From the NCBI RefSeq assembly GCF_030814435.1, contig NZ_JAUSUW010000004.1:1-64000 (forward strand): DNA of 64,000 nt, written 5' to 3'. Positions 8,383 to 18,327 of this stretch are shown in pieces. Source of the stretch: Peteryoungia aggregata LMG 23059. GTDB taxonomy: Bacteria; Pseudomonadota; Alphaproteobacteria; Rhizobiales; Rhizobiaceae. The position numbers and the translations under genes were made by a program. Each line of letters starts with the position of its first letter. Position 1 is the stretch's first letter. Under the pieces are notes generated by a model. It was not told the origin of the DNA, did no database searches, and saw nothing but the letters and a program-made list of their open reading frames with translations.

Positions 8383-10650
8383 TCAGACGGGGATATTGTG
8401 CTCTTCCGCATGGCGGACGAGCAGGTCGCGCACTGACACGCCCGGGGTGTCGTCGTCAAGCGCAGCCGTCAGAACCTCGGACAACCGACCGATATCAAGC
8501 CCGAGCAGCATCGCCTTGACCGGACCGATAGCGGTTGGCGACATCGAGATCGACCGGAAGCCGATCCCGAGCAGTGCCATCGCCGAAAGCGGCTTCGACG
8601 CCATCTCCCCGCACAACGTCACCGGCGTCTTGTTCCGCTCTCCGGCACGCACGATGTCCCGGAGGATCCGGAGGAACGGCCGCCCGAGCACGTCGAAACG
8701 ATCCGACACCCGCGCATTGCCACGGTCCACCGCCATCGCGAACTGGAACAGGTCATTCGACCCGACCGAGACGAAATCCACCTCATCCATCAGCTCGTCG
8801 AGCTGCCAGAGCAGCGCCGGCACTTCGAGCATGGCGCCGAACTGCAGCTTCTTCGGCAATTGATGGCCGAACTTGGAGATATGCTGGATCTCCTTCTGCA
8901 TCAGCTCGCGCACCTGCCGGATCTCCGAGACCTCGGTCACCATCGGCAGCATCATCTTGAGCTCGGCGCCTGAGGCAGCCTTGAGCAGCGCGCGGAGCTG
9001 GGTGCGCAACAAGCCAGGACGGTCAAGCGACAGGCGGATTGCCCGCCAGCCAAGCGCCGGGTTCTCTTCTTCCTGGGAGCGGAAATAGGGGACGACCTTG
9101 TCACCGCCGATATCAAGCGTGCGGAAGGTAACCGGACGCCCGCCCGCCTGCTTCAGCACATTGCGGTAAAAACTCTCCTGTTCCTCGCCCTTGGGCATGG
9201 TCGAGGAGATCATGAACTGCAATTCGGTCCGGAACAGACCGATACCGTCGGCGCCGGAATCGGCAAGCTGCGGCAGGTCGACCAAGAGGCCGGCATTCAT
9301 CTGAAGCTTGATCCGATGCCCGTCCTTGGTCACCGGCTCGACATCGCGCAGCGCGCGGAACTGCTCCTGCCGCTTGGCCCTCAGCTTGACCTTCTCTTCA
9401 TAGGCCTTCTGCAGGTCGGCGACGGGGCGCACATGCACCTTGCCGTCGTCACCGTCGATGATGGCCGGATCACCGTTTTCCGCCAGCGCCACCGCACCCG
9501 CCGCCTGGCCGACGACCGCAATGCCCATGGCCCGCGCAACGATCACGACATGGCTGGTGACCGCACCCTCTTCGAGCACGAGACCCCGCAGGTTGGCACG
9601 CGGATAATCCAGCAGCTCGGCAGCTCCCATCGCCCGCGCAAAGACGATCGCATCATTCGGAAAGCCTTCGGCGGCGCTGCGGGGCGAAAAGCCGGTGAGC
9701 TGGCGCAGCAAGCGGTTCGCCAGATCGTCGAAGTCGTGCATGCGCTCGCGCAGATAGGGATCGGTCAGGCGCATCATGCGCGCCTTGGTGTCGCTCTGCA
9801 CCTTCTCGACCGCCGCTTCGGCGGTGAGGCCGTTATGGATCGCTTCTTCCATACGCCGCACCCAGCCCTGGTCATGGGCAAACATGCGGTAGGTTTCGAG
9901 CACATCGCGGTGCTCGCCTTCCATGGAGATTTCACGCCGCGACAGCATGTCGTCGATCGAGATCCGCAGCGAACCCAGCGCGTCGGCCAGCCGGCGAATT
10001 TCCGTCTCGCTGTCTTCGTTGAGCAGATTGGTGACGACGATGCGCGGCTCGTGCAGCACGACATAGCCGAGGCCGATGCCTTCGGAATAGCTGTCGCCAT
10101 CTATCGAGACCGGGCGCGTGAGATCGAGCTCCAGCCCTGGCCGGGTGATCTTCTTGAGCTCGCCGGTGGCGATCATCTCGGCGAGCACCATCGCGGTCGT
10201 TTCGAGCGCTTCAAGCTCGTCTTCGCGATAGTTCCGCTGCGCCTTGTTCTGCACGACGAGAACGCCGAGGCTTCGCCCGGCACGCAGGATCGGCACACCG
10301 AGGAACGAGTGGTAGATCTCTTCGCCGGTTTCCGGCAGGTAGCGGAAGGCCGGATGCGCCTGGGCATCCGAGAGATTGAGCGACTGGGCAGAGGCCGCGA
10401 TCGTACCGACGAGACCCTGGCCCATCTTCAGCTGGGCCAGGTGAACCGCGTCCTTGTTCAGACCTTCGGTGGCATAGAGTTCCAGAACGCCGTCGGAGCG
10501 GAGGACATAGGCGGAGCACACCTCTGCGACCATGTTGTTCGCAATCTGGCGAACGATCCGATCAAGTCGCTCCTGCGGCTCGAGCGGCTCCGCCATCAGT
10601 TCGCGCAGCCGCTTGAGGAGGACGCGGGGACCCGCAGAAAGGTCTCTCAT
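8383..10650 (-). CDS. ptsP: Phosphoenolpyruvate-protein phosphotransferase PtsP (EI-Ntr)
   Basis: 755 residues. First enzyme of the nitrogen-related phosphotransferase system: it takes phosphate from PEP and passes it to NPr, controlling metabolism rather than sugar uptake. Domains: an N-terminal GAF sensor (about 20-165), the PTS EI N-domain, the swivelling phosphohistidine domain with TSHVVIVARA (catalytic His367), and the TIM-barrel PEP-utilising domain with the LCGEMAS active-site Cys near residue 680. The GAF domain separates it from sugar-PTS EI; in related bacteria it senses glutamine. It precedes prfA on the same strand and follows lysC after 86 bases. Confidence 0.95.
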   Translation of the reverse strand: MRDLSAGPRVLLKRLRELMAEPLEPQERLDRIVRQIANNMVAEVCSAYVLRSDGVLELYATEGLNKDAVHLAQLKMGQGLVGTIAASAQSLNLSDAQAHPAFRYLPETGEEIYHSFLGVPILRAGRSLGVLVVQNKAQRNYREDELEALETTAMVLAEMIATGELKKITRPGLELDLTRPVSIDGDSYSEGIGLGYVVLHEPRIVVTNLLNEDSETEIRRLADALGSLRISIDDMLSRREISMEGEHRDVLETYRMFAHDQGWVRRMEEAIHNGLTAEAAVEKVQSDTKARMMRLTDPYLRERMHDFDDLANRLLRQLTGFSPRSAAEGFPNDAIVFARAMGAAELLDYPRANLRGLVLEEGAVTSHVVIVARAMGIAVVGQAAGAVALAENGDPAIIDGDDGKVHVRPVADLQKAYEEKVKLRAKRQEQFRALRDVEPVTKDGHRIKLQMNAGLLVDLPQLADSGADGIGLFRTELQFMISSTMPKGEEQESFYRNVLKQAGGRPVTFRTLDIGGDKVVPYFRSQEEENPALGWRAIRLSLDRPGLLRTQLRALLKAASGAELKMMLPMVTEVSEIRQVRELMQKEIQHISKFGHQLPKKLQFGAMLEVPALLWQLDELMDEVDFVSVGSNDLFQFAMAVDRGNARVSDRFDVLGRPFLRILRDIVRAGERNKTPVTLCGEMASKPLSAMALLGIGFRSISMSPTAIGPVKAMLLGLDIGRLSEVLTAALDDDTPGVSVRDLLVRHAEEHNIPV

Positions 10651-10736
10651 CGCGTTTTTGCTCCACTTCCCATTGGTCAGCGGATTGTTACCCTTACCTT
10701 TTCAGGGGTCGGGTCACGCGTGTCCGCTCTCAGGAA

Positions 10737-12011
10737 TCAATTCTTATCCAGACCGTAGCAGGAATGCAAAGTCCGAACCGCAAGCTCGGCATAGGGACCG
10801 TCGATCAGGATGGAGATCTTGATCTCCGAAGTCGTGATCGCCTTGATGTTGATGCCCTTCTCGGCCAGCGCACGGAAGGCGGTCGCAGCAACGCCTGCAT
10901 GGCTGCGCATGCCGATGCCGATGACCGAAACCTTGACCAGACCCTTTTCGCTCTGGACGACGTCGAAGCCGATCTTCTCCTTGTTGGAGCCGAGAACGGC
11001 CAGCGCCTTGTCTACGTCGCCTGAAGGCACCGTGAAGGTCATGTCGGTCTTCGAACCATCTTCCGAGATGTTCTGGACGATCATGTCGACATTGATGTGG
11101 GATTCGGCGAGCGGTCCGAAGATCGCAGCCGACACACCCGGCCGGTCGGCCAGGCGGCGCAGCGAAATCTGGGCTTCATCCTTGGCATAGGCAATACCGG
11201 TGACGACTTCCTGTTCCACGATCTCTTCCTCATCGCAAATCAACGTACCGGGCGGGTTCATCAGATCGCCCATGCCCGGCGCATCGGGATCTTCAAAGCT
11301 GGAGCGCACGAAGGTGCGGACCTTGTGCACCATGGCGAGTTCGACGGACCGGACCTGCAGCACCTTGGCGCCGAGCGAGGCCATCTCAAGCATTTCCTCG
11401 AAGGCAATCTTCTTCAGGCGGCGTGCCTTCGGCTCGATGCGCGGGTCGGTCGTATAGACGCCGTCGACGTCGGTGTAGATGTCGCAGCGATCGGCCTTCA
11501 CGCCGGCGGCAATCGCCACGGCTGAGGTATCCGAGCCGCCACGGCCAAGCGTCGCGATGCGGTTGTCAGGGCCGATGCCCTGGAAGCCGGCAACGACAGC
11601 CACCTGGCCCTCGCCCATGCGGCGAATTATTTCGGTGCCGTCGATCTCCTGGATGCGGGCAGCACCATGGGCGTTGTCGGTCTTGATCGGGATCTGCCAG
11701 CCCTGCCAGGAGCGGGCATTGATGTCCATCGACTGCAGCGCGATCGCCAGCAGGCCGGCAGTGACCTGTTCGCCCGAGGCGACGACGGCATCATATTCGC
11801 GCGCATCGTAGAAGGGCGAAGCGGCACCGGCCACCTTGGGCATGTTTTGCACCCAGTCGACCAGCTCATTCGTCTTGCCGGACATGGCCGAGACAACAAC
11901 GGCCACTTCGTGACCCGCATCGACTTCGCGTTTCACATGGCGCGCGACGTTATAGATGCGATCCAGATTGGCGACGGATGTCCCGCCGAATTTCATGACG
12001 ATGCGAGCCAT
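10737..12011 (-). CDS. lysC: Aspartate kinase
   Basis: 424 residues. It phosphorylates aspartate, the first step towards lysine, threonine, methionine and diaminopimelate. The N-terminal amino-acid kinase domain opens with KFGGTSV (6-12); two ACT domains at the C-terminus (from about 265) bind the feedback inhibitor lysine and/or threonine. The start MARIVMKFGG at 12011 matches the family; a longer in-frame start at 12056 would add 15 unrelated residues. lysA, the last step of the lysine branch, is in this window at 52 kb. Confidence 0.96.
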   Translation of the reverse strand: MARIVMKFGGTSVANLDRIYNVARHVKREVDAGHEVAVVVSAMSGKTNELVDWVQNMPKVAGAASPFYDAREYDAVVASGEQVTAGLLAIALQSMDINARSWQGWQIPIKTDNAHGAARIQEIDGTEIIRRMGEGQVAVVAGFQGIGPDNRIATLGRGGSDTSAVAIAAGVKADRCDIYTDVDGVYTTDPRIEPKARRLKKIAFEEMLEMASLGAKVLQVRSVELAMVHKVRTFVRSSFEDPDAPGMGDLMNPPGTLICDEEEIVEQEVVTGIAYAKDEAQISLRRLADRPGVSAAIFGPLAESHINVDMIVQNISEDGSKTDMTFTVPSGDVDKALAVLGSNKEKIGFDVVQSEKGLVKVSVIGIGMRSHAGVAATAFRALAEKGINIKAITTSEIKISILIDGPYAELAVRTLHSCYGLDKN

Positions 12012-12294
12012 AGACTTGAACCATATGCCCTTGAATGACGCCGGAGACCCCGGCACAAAAATACCGGCCTGGGCGGATAAGCCTCAGGTTGCGGGGCTTT
12101 TAGTCTATATGATCCCGGGGCGCAACGGCCACTTGGCCCCCAAACGGTACGGTAAAGTCCGCTTTTTTCACCGCCGGAGCAAGCATGGAACCTCGCCATA
12201 ATTTGGCACGAATTCAGGCGCCAACCATAAGCCAACGTACCGGGCTGGGAGCCGGATCGTCTTGTGGAATTCAGCCGATACCGGATAGGGTGCC

Positions 12295-14895
12295 ATGCAA
12301 ACAGCTGTCGAGCTTCCCGCCAATGCCATGGGCGACGACCTCCCGCCGCCTTCCCTGATCAACAGACATGCCAGGACGATCGCGGCATTCGCCGCGCTCA
12401 TGGTCTTCGCCGCCGTCGGTTATGCCGTCTATCGGCTGACCGAGGAGGTGACCTATGCCGACGTCCTGCGAAGCCTTTCGGCAACCAGCGCCGGGTCTTT
12501 CGCACTTGCGATCCTCTTCACCGGCTTGAGTTTTGCCACCCTCTGTTTCTACGACCTCAACGCGCTCGCCCATATCGGCCGCAAGCGCCCCTGGCCGGAG
12601 GTCGCCCTCACCGCCTTCAGCGCCTACGCGGTCGGCAATGTTGCCGGCTTCGGCGCGCTGTCGGGCGGCGCGATCCGCTACCGCGCCTATTCCCGCGCCG
12701 GCATGTCGCCGGACGACATCGGTCGCATCATCGCCTTCGTCACCGTCTCCTTCTCGCTCGGCCTCGCCCTGCTGACGTCAGGCAGCCTCATTCCCATGGC
12801 CGGCGAGATCGCTCCGCTCCTCGGCATCGCCTCGACGACGCTCGCCAGTATCAGCGCTGTCGTGCTGGTCGCGCTCATTGTCCTGCTGGCACTTGCCAGC
12901 CGGCGCGGCATCACGATCGCGGGCCGCACACTGCGACTGGCCGACACCGCCACCCTGTCTCGGCAGTTCCTGGTCACGGCCCTCGACGTCGCCTTTGCCG
13001 CCTCCGTGCTCTATGCCTTGCTGCCGGCCGAAGCGCAGATCTCCTGGCCCGCCTTTTTCGCGGTCTATGCGGTCGCAATCGGCATCGGCGTGGTCAGCCA
13101 CGTCCCGGCCGGCCTCGGCGTCTTCGAGACCGTGATCCTCGCCGCCCTCGGATCCCAGGTCGGCAGCGACGCTCTCCTCGCTTCGCTCGTCGCCTATCGC
13201 ATCATCTATTACGTCCTGCCACTGGTCCTGGCCGTGGTGGTCGTGACCGCAAGCGAACTGCGCCAGTTGACGGCCACTCCCTTGTCGGTCGGCGTCGCCA
13301 GGACAGCAGGGCGCCTCGCTCCGACCCTCCTCGCGGCCCTCGCCCTCGTGCTCGGCGCGATGCTCGTCCTCTCCAGCGTCACACCGACGCCCGGCGACAA
13401 TCTTGACCGTCTGGCCGGCATCCTGCCGCTGCCCGTCGTCGAAGGCGCCCATTTCCTTGCCAGCATTCTGGGCCTGATGCTCGTGATCGTGGCCCGTGGC
13501 CTCGCCCAGCGCCTGGACGGCGCCTGGTGGGGCGCACTCCTGATCGCCGTCCTCGCCCTGCTCCTCTCGCTGGCCAAGGCCGTCGCCGTCTATGAGGCAG
13601 CCATGCTTGGCCTCCTGGTCCTCGGCCTCCTGCCCAGCCGCCACCTGTTCCGCCGCCAGGCCTCCCTGCGCCAGGCGCTCACCGCCTCCTGGCTGCTCGC
13701 CGTCGCCGTGCTGGTGATCGGCGCAGCCGTGGTCATGCTGTTTGTCTACCGCGACGTCGAATACAGCCACGATCTCTGGTGGCAGTTCACCTTCTCTGCC
13801 GATGCGCCACGGTCACTGCGTGCCATGCTCGGCCTGTCGGTGGCCGCCATGGGGATCGGCCTGTTCAGCCTGATGCGACCTGCCGCCCCCGCCGTCATGC
13901 CGGCAGGTCCGCAGGAAATGGCAAAGGCCGTCGCCATCCTCGACCATCACGATGTCGCGGACGCCAATCTGGTGCGGACCGGCGACAAATCCATCATGCT
14001 GTCGCCCGACGGCAAGGCCTTCCTGATGTATGGCCGCCAGGGTCGTTCGCTGATTGCCTTTCTCGATCCGGTCGGCCCCAAGCTCTCACGCGATGAACTC
14101 GTCTGGCAGTTCGTCGAAACTGCCCGTGCCAGCGGCTGCCGCGCGGTCTTCTATCAGGCCACGCCGGCACTTCTTCCCGCCATTGCAGACGCCGGCATGA
14201 AGGCCTTCAAGCTCGGTGAGATGGCGGTGGTAAACCTCGAAGACTTCGACCTCAAGGGAGGACGCTGGGCAGGCCTGCGCCAGGCCTCGGCCAAGGGCGA
14301 ACGTGACGGCCTGACCTTCGAGATCGCAAGCCTCGAAAAACTTCCACCGATCCTCCCCGACCTCAGACGGGTTTCCGACGCCTGGCTGGACCATCACCGC
14401 GCCAGGGAAAAGGGCTTTTCGCTGGGCGCCTTCACCGAAGCCTACATGGGTTCCCAGCCCGTCGCCATGCTCCGTCACGAGGGGCAGATCGTCGCCTTCG
14501 CCAACATCCTGCTGACGGACACGCGTCAGGAAGCCTCCATCGACCTCATGCGCTTTGCTCCGGAAGCACCGCGCGGCGCCATGGATTTCCTGTTCGTTCG
14601 ATTGATGACGGCCCTGAGGGAGCAAGGCTACTGCCACTTCAACCTCGGCATGGCGCCACTCTCCGGCCTGTCCCGCCGGGAGGTCGCTCCGTTCTGGGAC
14701 CGTGTCGCCAACACCTTCTATGAGCACGGCGAACGCTTCTACAACTTCAAGGGCCTCAGAGCCTTCAAGTCCAAGTTCCATCCCGACTGGCAGCCGCGTT
14801 ATCTGGCGGTGGCCGGCGGCCTCAATCCTGTGATTGCCCTCGTCGACGCGACCTTGCTGATCGGCGGCGGCCTGAAAGGCGTGGTGAAGAAATGA
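12295..14895 (+). CDS. lpiA: Lysyl-phosphatidylglycerol synthase/flippase LpiA (MprF family)
   Basis: 866 residues, MprF-type fusion. The first 520 or so residues are a chain of about 12-14 membrane helices (lysyl-PG flippase, UPF0104 fold). The C-terminal third (about 540-850) is the soluble DUF2156 synthase domain, which transfers lysine from lysyl-tRNA to phosphatidylglycerol. The product lowers surface charge and gives resistance to cationic peptides and acid. The rhizobial homologue lpiA is known as low-pH inducible. The start at 12295 has ggatagggtg upstream. The last four bases overlap acvB as ATGA, so the two are translated together. I see no ChvI box that I would trust in the 283-base upstream spacer. 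Confidence 0.93.
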   Translation: MQTAVELPANAMGDDLPPPSLINRHARTIAAFAALMVFAAVGYAVYRLTEEVTYADVLRSLSATSAGSFALAILFTGLSFATLCFYDLNALAHIGRKRPWPEVALTAFSAYAVGNVAGFGALSGGAIRYRAYSRAGMSPDDIGRIIAFVTVSFSLGLALLTSGSLIPMAGEIAPLLGIASTTLASISAVVLVALIVLLALASRRGITIAGRTLRLADTATLSRQFLVTALDVAFAASVLYALLPAEAQISWPAFFAVYAVAIGIGVVSHVPAGLGVFETVILAALGSQVGSDALLASLVAYRIIYYVLPLVLAVVVVTASELRQLTATPLSVGVARTAGRLAPTLLAALALVLGAMLVLSSVTPTPGDNLDRLAGILPLPVVEGAHFLASILGLMLVIVARGLAQRLDGAWWGALLIAVLALLLSLAKAVAVYEAAMLGLLVLGLLPSRHLFRRQASLRQALTASWLLAVAVLVIGAAVVMLFVYRDVEYSHDLWWQFTFSADAPRSLRAMLGLSVAAMGIGLFSLMRPAAPAVMPAGPQEMAKAVAILDHHDVADANLVRTGDKSIMLSPDGKAFLMYGRQGRSLIAFLDPVGPKLSRDELVWQFVETARASGCRAVFYQATPALLPAIADAGMKAFKLGEMAVVNLEDFDLKGGRWAGLRQASAKGERDGLTFEIASLEKLPPILPDLRRVSDAWLDHHRAREKGFSLGAFTEAYMGSQPVAMLRHEGQIVAFANILLTDTRQEASIDLMRFAPEAPRGAMDFLFVRLMTALREQGYCHFNLGMAPLSGLSRREVAPFWDRVANTFYEHGERFYNFKGLRAFKSKFHPDWQPRYLAVAGGLNPVIALVDATLLIGGGLKGVVKK

Positions 14896-16268
14896 AAAGC
14901 TCCTTCCGGACGACCGCACGCGCCCTCTGCATCCTGACGGCCATGTCCTGCCTCGGCGGACCAGGCCAGGCACGGGCCGATGACAAGCCCTTCGACACCG
15001 GCATGATCCCATCCCCCATAACCCTGCTGCCGGACGGCGACCCTCAGGCCCTTGTGGTCCTGCTGTCGGATGCCCCCGGCTGGCAGGATGCCGACCAGAA
15101 GGAAGCCGAGCGACTGCAGGCAAACGGCGCGATCGTCGTTGGTATCGATACGCCGAAATACATCGCCTCTCTTGCTGAAGACAAAGGCGATTGCATCTAT
15201 ACCGTCTCGGACATCGAGGCGCTTGGACGGCAGCTGCAACGCAAGGCCGGCAACGCGAATTTCCTCCCGCCAATCGTCGCTGGCCGCGGCGAAGGCGGGG
15301 CCCTGGCGCTCGCCATTCTCGCCCAGACACCGAAGGCCACGATCGGCCAGACACTGTCGCTCGACCCCGAGGCAGGCATCCCGCTGACGAAACAGTTCTG
15401 CACCCCCGCCGCAAAGACTGTTGTCGGCGACCGCATGGTCTACGGCCTGACACCTGGCGACCTCCCCGACCCGGCAACCGTCCTCTTCACCCCGACTGCT
15501 GCGCCAGAGGCCCGCGCCCATGTCGCCGACCTGATGGCGAGCCACCCGGATATCGACCAGCGCGACGTCGATACCGATCCGTCGAAAGCCTTCTCCGACA
15601 CGATCGACGAACTGATTGCCGCCGGCAACGCCACGGAGACGCCGCTCGGCCTGCCGCTGACCATTCTCGACACGACCCCCACCCGCGATACCATGGCCGT
15701 GGTCTATTCCGGTGACGGTGGCTGGCGTGACCTCGACAGCCAGGTCGGCACCAACCTGCAGTCGTCAGGCATCCCCGTTGTCGGCGTCGACTCCCTTCGG
15801 TACTTCTGGTCGAAGAAGACCCCGGCGGAGACCAGCGCCGACCTCGCAACCATCATCCACACCTACGAGAAGCGCTGGAAGGTGAAGCATGTGGTGCTGA
15901 TCGGTTATTCCTTCGGCGCCGACATCCTGCCGGCCGCTTACAACGGCCTGCCGGACAAGCTGAGAGCAAGGGTCGTCCAGGTCAGCCTTCTCGCCCTGTC
16001 GCATGAGGCGGACTACGAGGTCTCGGTCTCGGGCTGGCTCGGAACGGGTGGCGCGGGCAGCGCTGATCCATTGACCGACGTGGCAAAGATCGACCCTGCC
16101 CTGGTCCAGTGTTTCTACGGCACAGACGAAGAGGATGACGCCTGCAAGGATCTCGTCGGCGGAAAGGTGGAGACTGTCGGCATAAAGGGTGGCCATCACT
16201 TCGACGGCGACTATCCCGGGCTCGCCCGCCGTATCATGGACGGTCTCGCAAAACGCCTGCCGTCCTGA
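14892..16268 (+). CDS. acvB: AcvB/AtvA (VirJ family), lysyl-phosphatidylglycerol hydrolase
   Basis: 458-residue periplasmic protein with a signal peptide at 1-29 (ending GQARA). AcvB of Agrobacterium hydrolyses lysyl-PG, the product of LpiA, and is needed for virulence and acid tolerance. The C-terminal half has the alpha/beta-hydrolase nucleophile elbow GYSFG at 338-342 (Ser340). The protein is an internal duplication: VVLLSDAPGWQD (55-66) parallels AVVYSGDGGWRD (269-280), and IVVGIDTPKY parallels PVVGVDSLRY. In the first half the elbow reads GRGEG (131-135), so its serine is lost and it is probably non-catalytic. Shorter VirJ proteins correspond to the second half only. It is coupled to lpiA by an ATGA overlap. 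Confidence 0.9.
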   Translation: MKSSFRTTARALCILTAMSCLGGPGQARADDKPFDTGMIPSPITLLPDGDPQALVVLLSDAPGWQDADQKEAERLQANGAIVVGIDTPKYIASLAEDKGDCIYTVSDIEALGRQLQRKAGNANFLPPIVAGRGEGGALALAILAQTPKATIGQTLSLDPEAGIPLTKQFCTPAAKTVVGDRMVYGLTPGDLPDPATVLFTPTAAPEARAHVADLMASHPDIDQRDVDTDPSKAFSDTIDELIAAGNATETPLGLPLTILDTTPTRDTMAVVYSGDGGWRDLDSQVGTNLQSSGIPVVGVDSLRYFWSKKTPAETSADLATIIHTYEKRWKVKHVVLIGYSFGADILPAAYNGLPDKLRARVVQVSLLALSHEADYEVSVSGWLGTGGAGSADPLTDVAKIDPALVQCFYGTDEEDDACKDLVGGKVETVGIKGGHHFDGDYPGLARRIMDGLAKRLPS

Positions 16269-16312
16269 TCAGAAGGGCGCAGACGGCGCGCCTCCGCGCG
16301 CCGCCCGGTCAC

Positions 16313-16822
16313 TCATCGGCAGAGCGACGGATCGCGCTCGCAGCGCTCTCGCATCATGCGACGCAGGGGATGGCGATCGCGATCGTCCTGCGGCGTGATT
16401 TCCTCGCGGCGGACGCGCCGGTCGCTGTCGCGCCAGCGATCGCGATCCCGGTAGAACGTCCGACCACGATAATGGTCGTCCCAGTAGCTGCCGATGCTGA
16501 AGGTCACCGTCGGGATCCCCAGCGGTCGGTAATATTGCGGCCCGACATAGACCCTGCGCTGCGAGTATGTCGTTTGCAGGTAGGAGCCGGAGACCCAGCC
16601 GCGGTACCCCCTGAAGCCCACATCGCACCAGTTGGCACTCGACAGGCAGCCGTGGATGTCGACACGACTACCGGCGGGAATGACGACGACGGCAGGATAA
16701 CGGGTGCTCGGCCCCGACCGCATGTTGACATTGGCGGTAGAGACGGCCGCAGCGGCTTCTGCGACAACAGGCAGGGCCACTGTGGAGGCGGCAATGGCGG
16801 TGAGAAGGTAGATGGTCTTCAT
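16313..16822 (-). CDS. Secreted bacterial SH3 domain protein
   Basis: 169 residues. Signal peptide MKTIYLLTAIAASTVALP...AEA (1-24), then a bacterial SH3 (SH3b) domain at about 28-90 with the diagnostic NVRSGPST-like sequence NMRSGPSTRYPAVVVIPAG and W-C-V-F-like pattern GCLSSANWCDVGFRGYRGWV. The tail is rich in Arg/Asp/Tyr. SH3b domains usually bind peptidoglycan peptides; the exact role is unknown. The start at 16822 is chosen because it opens the signal peptide; the frame remains open to 16984 without sensible protein. It converges on acvB (44-base gap) and diverges from ubiG. Confidence 0.8.
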   Translation of the reverse strand: MKTIYLLTAIAASTVALPVVAEAAAAVSTANVNMRSGPSTRYPAVVVIPAGSRVDIHGCLSSANWCDVGFRGYRGWVSGSYLQTTYSQRRVYVGPQYYRPLGIPTVTFSIGSYWDDHYRGRTFYRDRDRWRDSDRRVRREEITPQDDRDRHPLRRMMRERCERDPSLCR

Positions 16823-17001
16823 GAATGCGCTCCTGATTGCGGGGAGAGAATGAACCTCCCTCTCTCGCCTGACAACGATATGCTCAGCCTCGGGTTCCGG
16901 AACCCGCAAGCGAACCGGAACGACACTGCGGCGTCGCGAGCCCTTGACTTTGCAGATCATCGAGACGACTTCATGGCCGAGCACCCTAGGAGATGTCCGT
17001 C

Positions 17002-17757
17002 ATGAGCGCAGAGGCACGCACCACCATTGATCAGTCCGAAGTCGACCGCTTTTCCGCGATGGCGGCGGAATGGTGGGACCCCACGGGCAAGTTCAAGCCG
17101 CTGCACAAGATCAACCCGGTCCGCCTCGCCTATATCAGGGACAAGGTGGTCGAACACTACGGTCGCGACCCGAAGAGCGCCCGCCCGCTCGAGGGTCTGC
17201 GCGTGCTCGACATCGGCTGCGGCGGTGGTCTTCTCTCCGAACCTGTGGCCCGCATGGGTGCCAGCGTGCTCGGCGCGGACGCCTCCGAAAAGAACATCAA
17301 GATCGCCATGACCCATTCGGCTCAGAGCGGTGTCGAGGTGGACTATCGCGCCGTGACCGCCGAGGCGCTGGCGGCCGAGGGTGAGACCTTCGACATCGTC
17401 CTCAACATGGAAGTCGTCGAGCATGTCGCCGATGTCGATTTTTTCCTCTCGACCTGCGCGTCAATGGTTCGCCCCGGCGGCCTGATGCTGGTCTCCACCA
17501 TCAACCGCACCCTGAAGGCGGCAGCCCTCGCCATCGTCGGCGCCGAATATGTCCTGCGCTGGCTGCCGCGCGGCACGCATCAGTATGAAAAGCTCGTGCG
17601 CCCGGAAGAAATCGAGCGTCCACTCGCCGCAAACGGCATGCAGATCCTTGAGACCAAGGGCGTCTTCTTCAATCCGCTGCAGAACCAGTGGAACCTCTCG
17701 GCCGATATCGACGTCAACTACATGATGCTGGCAAGCCGACCGGGATCGGCGACATGA
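17002..17757 (+). CDS. ubiG: 3-demethylubiquinone-9 O-methyltransferase / 2-polyprenyl-6-hydroxyphenol methylase
   Basis: 251 residues. It carries out the two O-methylations of ubiquinone synthesis with SAM. SAM motif I is [14 protein letters not shown] and the N-terminal [25 protein letters not shown] is the UbiG signature. Two in-frame ATGs compete: 16993 and 17002. The ribosome binding site AGGAG (16988-16992) touches the first but sits 9 bases from the second, so 17002 is preferred. It overlaps the next gene by ATGA. Confidence 0.93.
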   Translation: MSAEARTTIDQSEVDRFSAMAAEWWDPTGKFKPLHKINPVRLAYIRDKVVEHYGRDPKSARPLEGLRVLDIGCGGGLLSEPVARMGASVLGADASEKNIKIAMTHSAQSGVEVDYRAVTAEALAAEGETFDIVLNMEVVEHVADVDFFLSTCASMVRPGGLMLVSTINRTLKAAALAIVGAEYVLRWLPRGTHQYEKLVRPEEIERPLAANGMQILETKGVFFNPLQNQWNLSADIDVNYMMLASRPGSAT

Positions 17758-18305
17758 GTTCGCCGCTCGCCATCATCGACTTCTGGCTGCGCCACGGGCC
17801 CGAAGCCTGGTTCTCCCGCAACGCCCCCCTCGATGCCGAGATTGCCGCCGATTATACCGATCTGCATTTCAAGGCATCGCGCTGTGAGTTCTCGGACTGG
17901 GAGGAAACACCGGAAGGCACGCTTGCGCTCCTGCTGCTCCTCGACCAGTTCCCCCGCAACCTCTTCCGTGGCAGCGGCCATTCCTACGCGACTGACCCGC
18001 TCGCCCGTGCCATCGCCCATCGGGCACTCGCCAAGCGGTTCGACAAAGAAGTCACACCGATACTCCGGCCCTTCTTCTATCTGCCCTTCGAGCATTCCGA
18101 AGATATCGAAGACCAGAAATTCAGCATCGCATTGTTTGAACAGCACCGCGACGAGACCGGGGATGCCGAACCCTTGAAATGGGCGATCGTCCACCTCGAC
18201 CTGATCGAACGCTTCGGCCGCTTCCCCCATCGCAACGCAGCCCTTGGCCGCGAGACGACGCCGGACGAACAAGCCTATCTCGACGCCGACGGCTTCAAGG
18301 GCTGA
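17754..18305 (+). CDS. DUF924 family protein
   Basis: 183 residues of the DUF924 family, found across proteobacteria and in some eukaryotes; function unknown. Family markers visible here are [13 protein letters not shown] near the start, [15 protein letters not shown] at about 62-76, and the C-terminal [16 protein letters not shown]. It is all-helical, with no signal peptide, and resembles a tetratricopeptide-like fold. The start at 17754 overlaps the ubiG stop as ATGA, so it is co-translated with ubiG; a longer frame to 17688 lies inside ubiG and is rejected. Confidence 0.85.
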   Translation: MSSPLAIIDFWLRHGPEAWFSRNAPLDAEIAADYTDLHFKASRCEFSDWEETPEGTLALLLLLDQFPRNLFRGSGHSYATDPLARAIAHRALAKRFDKEVTPILRPFFYLPFEHSEDIEDQKFSIALFEQHRDETGDAEPLKWAIVHLDLIERFGRFPHRNAALGRETTPDEQAYLDADGFKG

Positions 18306-18327
18306 GGCCTGACGGATCAAGCCCTGG

